Shown here: positions 58,459-64,000 of the stretch, in pieces
How the letters are laid out: every line of letters starts with the position of its first letter
Position numbering within the stretch: position 1 is the first letter of the stretch
Origin: JAIBJN01 sp963811635
GTDB taxonomy: Bacteria; Actinomycetota; Thermoleophilia; Gaiellales; Gaiellaceae
Direction of reading: 5' to 3'
Assembly: GCA_963811635.1 (NCBI GenBank)
Contig: CAWESB010000017.1
Span: 62,001-126,000, forward strand
DNA length: 64,000 nt
Position numbers and translations under genes: made by a program
Notes under the pieces: model-generated
What the model saw: only the letters and a program-made list of their open reading frames with translations
Databases searched by the model: none
What the model was told of the DNA's origin: nothing

Positions 58459-58464
58459 ATTCTA
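58459..58464 (-). promoter_or_regulatory. -10 hexamer (TAGAAT) for leaderless deoB
   Basis: TAGAAT on the minus strand ends 6 nt before the deoB ATG (58452), the spacing of leaderless actinobacterial promoters. On the plus strand, the overlapping TATTCT (58458-58463) could serve the small divergent gene at 58473. Confidence 0.5.
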
Positions 58465-58472
58465 CGGTGGTC

Positions 58473-58607
58473 ATGGACACTGTCCTCGGGCTCTTCGGCA
58501 TGGCGATCTGGATCGCAGGCACGATCGGCATCGCTGCCGGCGTCACGTACGTTCTCATCAGGCTCTTCCCGGGCGACGAGGACCTGAAGCCGAAGTCCCA
58601 GACCTAG
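58473..58607 (+). CDS. 44-aa single-helix membrane microprotein
   Basis: MDTVLGLFGMAIWIAGTIGI leads into AAGVTYVLIRLFPGDEDLKP and the short tail KSQT. One membrane helix and a charged C-terminus are predicted. A start with plausible -10 (TATTCT) 9 nt upstream, a clean stop before the convergent ald gene and neighbour-like codon use support it. Similar small proteins occur next to deoB/ald in related genomes, from memory and not checked. Function unknown. Confidence 0.6.
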   Translation: MDTVLGLFGMAIWIAGTIGIAAGVTYVLIRLFPGDEDLKPKSQT

Positions 58608-58614
58608 GCCCCGC

Positions 58615-59742
58615 CTAGGCGACGGGCTCGAGCGGCAGCACCTGCTCGAGCGGCGAGTAGTCGAGGCCGTGCGCATCCGCAACGGCCTGATACGTGAGCT
58701 TCCCGTCGACGACGTTGACCCCGCGCGCGAGCGCCCGGTCGCGCGCCACCGCCTCGCGGACGCCGTGGTCTGCGATCACCTCGACGTACGGCAGCGTCAC
58801 GTTCGTGAGGGCGAAGGTCGACGTGATCGGGACGGCGCCGGGCATGTTCGCGACGCAGTAGTGGACGACGCCGTCGACGACGTAGGTCGGGTCGGAATGC
58901 GTCGTCGGCCGCGAGGTCTCGAAGCATCCCCCCTGGTCGATGGCCACGTCGACGAGGACCGCGCCCTGCTTGAGCCCGCCGAGCATCTTCCGCGTGATCA
59001 GCTTGGGAGCGCGTGCGCCCGGGATCAGCACCGCGCCGATGATCAGGTCGGCGTCTGCGGCGGTCAGCTCGATCTGGAGCCGGTTCGACATCGCGAGCGT
59101 GATCCGGCCGTCCAGCATCATCTCCAGGTCGCGCATGCGCTCGACCGACTTGTCGAGGATCCAGACGTCCGCCTGCATGCCGACGGCGATGAGGGCCGCG
59201 TTGTACCCGACGATCCCGCCCCCGAGGACGACGACCTTCGCCGGTGGGACTCCGGGAACGCCGCCGAGCAGGAGCCCGCGCCCGCCCTGGGCCTTCTCGA
59301 GCGCCCAGGCACCCATCTGCGTCGCGAGCCGGCCGGCCACCTCGCTCATCGGCGCGAGGAGCGGCAGCCGCCGGTCGTCGGTCTCGACCGTCTCGTACGC
59401 GATGCAAGTGGCCCCGCTGGCGACGAGCGCACGGGTCAGCTCCTCGTCCGCCGCGAGATGGAGGTACGTGAAGAGGATCAGGCCCTCGCGGAGCCGTCCG
59501 TACTCCTCGGCCAGCGGCTCCTTGACCTTCAGCACCATGTCGGCGCTCGCCCAGACGTCGTCGACGCCCGCGATGCGGGCCCCGACAGCTTCATAGTCGG
59601 AGTCTCGAAACGCGCTACCCGCTCCGGCCTCGGTCTCGACAACGACTTCGTGTCCGCGCTGGCACAGCTCACCCGCGCCGGCGGGCGTGAGCGCGACCCG
59701 ACACTCGTCCTGCTTGATCTCCTTGGCGACACCGATCCGCAT
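58615..59742 (-). CDS. ald: Alanine dehydrogenase
   Basis: A 375-aa enzyme. RIGVAKEIKQDECRVALTPA, LVLKVKEPLAEEYG-type lysine region, YLHLAADEELTRALV, the NAD motif VVVLGGGIVGYNAALIAVGM and NMPGAVPITSTFALTNVTLP are all Ald signatures. It reversibly deaminates L-alanine with NAD+. ATG at 59742 (MRIGVAKE); an in-frame TTG 12 nt upstream is less likely. A TATCGT -10-like hexamer lies about 12 nt upstream. Confidence 0.95.
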   Translation of the reverse strand: MRIGVAKEIKQDECRVALTPAGAGELCQRGHEVVVETEAGAGSAFRDSDYEAVGARIAGVDDVWASADMVLKVKEPLAEEYGRLREGLILFTYLHLAADEELTRALVASGATCIAYETVETDDRRLPLLAPMSEVAGRLATQMGAWALEKAQGGRGLLLGGVPGVPPAKVVVLGGGIVGYNAALIAVGMQADVWILDKSVERMRDLEMMLDGRITLAMSNRLQIELTAADADLIIGAVLIPGARAPKLITRKMLGGLKQGAVLVDVAIDQGGCFETSRPTTHSDPTYVVDGVVHYCVANMPGAVPITSTFALTNVTLPYVEVIADHGVREAVARDRALARGVNVVDGKLTYQAVADAHGLDYSPLEQVLPLEPVA

Positions 59743-59820
59743 GAGGCGCGCCAACGATAACCGAACGCGGGCGCCGAGATGACCCTCATTTGCACGGAGT
59801 TCCTCGCCGGGGGGCGAACG

Positions 59821-60813
59821 TCAGGCGACGAACCGGCGGGCGAGCACGCCGGCCGCGTAGGCGGCCGCGAAGAACCACGGCTCCTCGCCCGGGCCGCGGC
59901 CCATGTGCGACAGCGGCAGCCGCGCGCAGGCCTCGCGCCAGCCGGACGCGTCGACGGGCTCGACCCGGTCGAGCTCGTCCGGGACCTCGAGGCCCTCCGG
60001 CCAGGCGATGGTCAGTGCTCCACGCACGAGCTCCGCCACAGCCGCGGTGTGATGGGACAGACCGCGATGACGCTCGCGCTCGTCGGCGCTCGAGACCCGC
60101 GGAGCGAGCACGGGCCTCCCGCCGAGTGCCGCGGCCGCGTCCGCCGCATCGGCGGCCGCGAGCGCGCCGTGGCCGAAGCGCGAGCCTGTGCCCAAGACCC
60201 CAGGCCCGATGGCGCAGACGACGGCGTCCATCCCGGCCAGCCCGCACGCGGTCAGTGCGGAAGCCGGTGTGACACACTCCAGCTCGCCTCCGAAGCACGG
60301 CCCCACCGAGACGGTGGTGCGCAGGTAGCCGCGCTCTCGAAGCGCCCGCACCGTGTCAGAGAGCGGTAGCGGCAACGCCCCGCCGCCGAGCTGGACGTAG
60401 GCGACGGCAGGCTCCGAGCCGAGGCCCGCGCAGGCCGGTGCGACCTGGCTGTGCAGAGAGCAGCAGACGACGGGCAAGCCGGCGAGATCGGTGAGCGCGT
60501 CCGGCGCCCACGCTTCCTCCGCATGAATCGCCGCGTGCTGGAGCGATGTGTACGGGAGCTTCATGACGTGGGCCCCTTCCTCCGGCGCCAGGTCGAGGCC
60601 TCGTGTGAGGTTCGCGTGGAGGACGTCGAACCCGCCCGAGCCGAGGCCCAGCTCCTGCGCCTGAACGTTGACGAGCACGTCGTCGCCGAGCGCGACCGGG
60701 CCGGTCAGCCCCGGATAGGCGACACATGCACGCCCGTCCACCTCGAGCCTGACGAGGCCCTCGTGGCGCTCCGCGATCGACGTGACCGTGCCGCGCCGCA
60801 GCGTGACCGCCAC
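59821..60813 (-). CDS. DUF3866 family protein
   Basis: A 330-aa actinobacterial protein with TVTSIAERHEGLVRLEVDG, AYPGLTGPVALGDDVLVNVQ, ELGLGSGGFDVLHANLTRGL, VMKLPYTSLQHAAIHAEEAW, SLHSQVAPACAGLG and AYVQLGGGALPLPLSDTVRA, all DUF3866 features. Function unknown. GTG at 60813; the start is 3 nt beyond the M20 peptidase stop, and both are on the same strand. Confidence 0.88.
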   Translation of the reverse strand: MAVTLRRGTVTSIAERHEGLVRLEVDGRACVAYPGLTGPVALGDDVLVNVQAQELGLGSGGFDVLHANLTRGLDLAPEEGAHVMKLPYTSLQHAAIHAEEAWAPDALTDLAGLPVVCCSLHSQVAPACAGLGSEPAVAYVQLGGGALPLPLSDTVRALRERGYLRTTVSVGPCFGGELECVTPASALTACGLAGMDAVVCAIGPGVLGTGSRFGHGALAAADAADAAAALGGRPVLAPRVSSADERERHRGLSHHTAAVAELVRGALTIAWPEGLEVPDELDRVEPVDASGWREACARLPLSHMGRGPGEEPWFFAAAYAAGVLARRFVA

Positions 60814-60815
60814 GC

Positions 60816-61922
60816 CTAGGCCTCGCGGGCGGCGGCGACGAGCTCGAGGGTGACGCCGACCATCGCCTCCAGGTCGGCGACGGCGATCTCCTCGTCGGCG
60901 GTGTGGATGTTCGTCATGCCATTGGCCACGTTGACGCAGTGGAGGCCCCGCTCGTTGAAGACATTCGCGTCGGCGCCCCCTCCGACCTCGACCTCGCGCG
61001 GCGTGAACCCTGCCCGCTCGAGCGCTGTCCGGACGAGCACGAGCGCCGGATCGTCGGCGGCAAGCCGGTAGCCGCGGTACTTGTCCTCGACGGTCGCCTC
61101 CACCTCGCACTCCGACACGGCAGCCGCGAATGAGAAGGAGTCGAGCATCTCCTGCAGGAGCTCGGCGAGCTTCCGCTCGTCGCGCGACCGGGCGTCGACG
61201 GCGATCCGGCAGTGCTCGGGAACGACGTTCAGCGCGCTCCCGCCCTCGATCAGGCCGACGTTCGCGGTCGTCTCGTCGTCGATCCTGCCGAGGCGAAGGT
61301 CGGAGATCGCGCGCGAGGCGGCGAGGATCGCCGAGCTGCCGTCCTCGGGATTGATCCCCGCATGCGCGGGGCGGCCCGTGAAGCGGACATCGACGGCGCG
61401 GCCGGAAGGGGCCGCGACGACCACGTCGCCGACATCGCCGGAGTAGTCGTAGACGAACCCGAGGCTCGCGTGAAGCCGCGAGGCGTCGAACGCGAATGCT
61501 CCTTCGAGGCCGGTCTCCTCGCGGGTCGTGAAGAGCAACTCCACCCCGGCGTGCGGACGGCCCTCCGCGAGGAGAAGCCGCGTCGCCTCGAGGAGGACGG
61601 CGACGGCCGCCTTGTCGTCGGCGCCGAGGATCGTCGCGGCGCTGTTCGTGACGATCCCGTCCTCGACGACCGGCTCGATCGGCCCGGAGGGAGGCACCGT
61701 GTCGAGGTGGGCGCAGAGGAAGATCGGCTGCCCGGCCTGGTCGTCGGTGGCCGGCAGGCGCGCGAGCAGGTTGCCTGCCTCGTCCTCGTCGCTCTGGATG
61801 CCGAGGTCGCGGAGGTAAGCGCGTACGCGCTCGGCCACCGCTCCCTCCTCCCCGGAGGGGCTCGGGATGGCTGCGAGCTCGAGGAAGAGCGGCAGCACGT
61901 CCGAGGCCCATGTGGTCGTCAC
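60816..61922 (-). CDS. M20 family metallopeptidase (PepT-like)
   Basis: A 368-aa dinuclear zinc peptidase. FLCAHLDTVPPSGPIEPVVE (His-x-Asp), ATILGADDKAAVAVLLEATR (Asp), FTTREETGLEGAFAFDASRL (Glu-Glu) and the dimerisation domain GRPAHAGINPEDGSSAILAA follow the PepT/M20B order; GGGADANVFNERGLHCVNVA and ending NIHTADEEIAVADLEAMVGV. It removes N-terminal residues from small peptides. GTG at 61922. Confidence 0.9.
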   Translation of the reverse strand: MTTTWASDVLPLFLELAAIPSPSGEEGAVAERVRAYLRDLGIQSDEDEAGNLLARLPATDDQAGQPIFLCAHLDTVPPSGPIEPVVEDGIVTNSAATILGADDKAAVAVLLEATRLLLAEGRPHAGVELLFTTREETGLEGAFAFDASRLHASLGFVYDYSGDVGDVVVAAPSGRAVDVRFTGRPAHAGINPEDGSSAILAASRAISDLRLGRIDDETTANVGLIEGGSALNVVPEHCRIAVDARSRDERKLAELLQEMLDSFSFAAAVSECEVEATVEDKYRGYRLAADDPALVLVRTALERAGFTPREVEVGGGADANVFNERGLHCVNVANGMTNIHTADEEIAVADLEAMVGVTLELVAAAREA

Positions 61923-62000
61923 GCGCCCGATTCTAGGGCGTCCCGGCCGGGGAGAAGCCGGCACACATCCGTGACGCTTCCGCTCCAGACGCGTGCGGAT

Positions 62001-62045
62001 TTCGCCGTTACGCTGGGAGCGGGTGGTGGGCCGGGGTGCCCCGAG
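62001..62045. other. Conserved intergenic element, copy 2
   Basis: It matches 20206-20250 over TTCGC(C)G, TTACGCT, AGCGGGTGGTGGG, GGGGTGCCCC and GA, with a different loop (GGG) in the CGCT/AGCG stem. Here it lies between the pyrG stop (62052) and the M20 peptidase start (61922), both on the minus strand. The remaining intergenic sequence shows nothing else. Confidence 0.55.
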
Positions 62046-62051
62046 CGCCGT

Positions 62052-63694
<1,643 letters not shown>

Positions 63695-63698
<4 letters not shown>

Positions 63699-64000
63699 CG
63701 CGGCCTCCCGAGGCGGTCGAGCTCACGCAGGCCGGGCGTCCGCTCGATCAGGCGGCCGACGGACGTGCGCTCTCCGAGGAGGTTGAGGCCTGCGAGCGTT
63801 CCGATCGCGGCCCAACGAGAAAATCCGTGGAAGCGGCCCACGGACTTCAAGCCTAGCATGGCTCCGAGCGCATTCGATCCCGCATCCCCCAGCATCGTCC
63901 TCTCCGCGAGATCGTAGGGGAGCAGGAGGACGGCCCGGCCCAGCGGCGCGCGCAGCGGTACCGCAGCGAGGAGATACGCCTTCAGGCAGCGGCCGGGCTT
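63695..64000 (-). CDS. MraY/WecA-type glycosyl-1-phosphate transferase, C-terminal part
   Basis: The right window edge cuts the gene. The visible ~100 C-terminal residues read KPGRCLKAYLLAAVPLRAPL, LPYDLAERTMLGDAGSNALG and AMLGLKSVGRFHGFSRWAAI. The LGDAGSNALGAMLGL motif is the MraY/WecA family DxGS region (UDP-sugar/polyprenyl-phosphate transferase), and the helices fit a polytopic membrane enzyme. Which sugar it uses cannot be told. The stop overlaps the pyrG start (ATGA). Confidence 0.7.

Overview
The window is GC-rich (around 70%), gene-dense bacterial DNA. It uses many GTG and TTG starts and has very short intergenic gaps. The gene content (lspA, dksA-like, divIVA, yggT, sepF, yggS, pgeF; DUF3866; ImuB with a DUF6504 partner and DnaE2; MerR-type HTH plus TOBE regulator of a mod operon; tandem F420/FAD-type oxidoreductase remnants) points to a deep-branching actinobacterium of the Thermoleophilia (Gaiellales/Solirubrobacterales) type. 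I see no tRNA, rRNA, CRISPR array, transposase, phage or plasmid gene, so this is ordinary chromosomal backbone with a few accessory spots.

Layout. 1-3.9 kb (minus strand): the ylm/division cluster (M50 protease, pgeF, yggS, sepF, yggT, divIVA, dksA-like, partial lspA). 3.9-8.4 kb: a large DHH-CBS-poly(A) polymerase fusion and a divergent secreted fibronectin-like protein. 8.4-16.9 kb: ridA-murA (MurA has Asp in place of the fosfomycin-target Cys), HD and GNAT proteins, two secreted/lipoprotein genes (one with a 21-bp tandem repeat), a class-V aminotransferase, an EEP nuclease/phosphatase and a FAD oxidase. 17-22.6 kb: the mutasome dnaE2 / imuB / DUF6504, with two tandem LexA-type SOS boxes immediately upstream of imuB and a convergent bicupin gene lodged between the two parts. 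22.7-31.4 kb: beta-propeller lipoprotein, DUF4242, a 921-aa LuxR ATPase regulator, msrA, cupin, hemerythrin, a Glu/Leu-type dehydrogenase, a secreted helical protein and a HemK-like methyltransferase. 31.4-34.5 kb: the molybdate uptake locus modA <-> (HTH-TOBE regulator, modB, modC) with a palindromic TAGGC-rich operator between the two arms. 34.5-39.8 kb: aminotransferase, an ECF sigma/anti-sigma/propeller lipoprotein set, SDR and cupin. 39.8-42.8 kb: the least explained locus, a 698-aa polytopic protein with a C-terminal Rossmann/TIR-like domain, divergent from two coupled small proteins that share an N-terminal 'GSIQNVGG(N/D)L' motif resembling prokaryotic amyloid-signalling/RHIM-like motifs. 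42.8-49 kb: comB, a zinc-ribbon rhomboid, a lipoprotein, a phospholipase-D-like protein and ppdK. 49-63.7 kb: ppdK regulator, glyS, glyQ, recO, glutaredoxin, esterase, mutM, nucleoside phosphorylase, deoB, ald, DUF3866, an M20 peptidase, pyrG and a partial MraY/WecA-type transferase.

Many otherwise conserved genes are broken by single-base shifts: divIVA, the DHH fusion, murA, modB, the SDR, the 44.7-kb lipoprotein, the PLD protein, ppdK seven times, and mutM. Undoing each shift restores a length divisible by three and typical of the family. They are therefore most likely assembly or sequencing errors (mostly one-base insertions), concentrated between 44.8 and 48.5 kb. These genes should be read as intact in the organism unless reads show otherwise.

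Two architectural habits recur. Same-strand neighbours overlap by ATGA/GTGA, and convergent genes share a CTAG double stop. Both helped in choosing starts, ends and frames.
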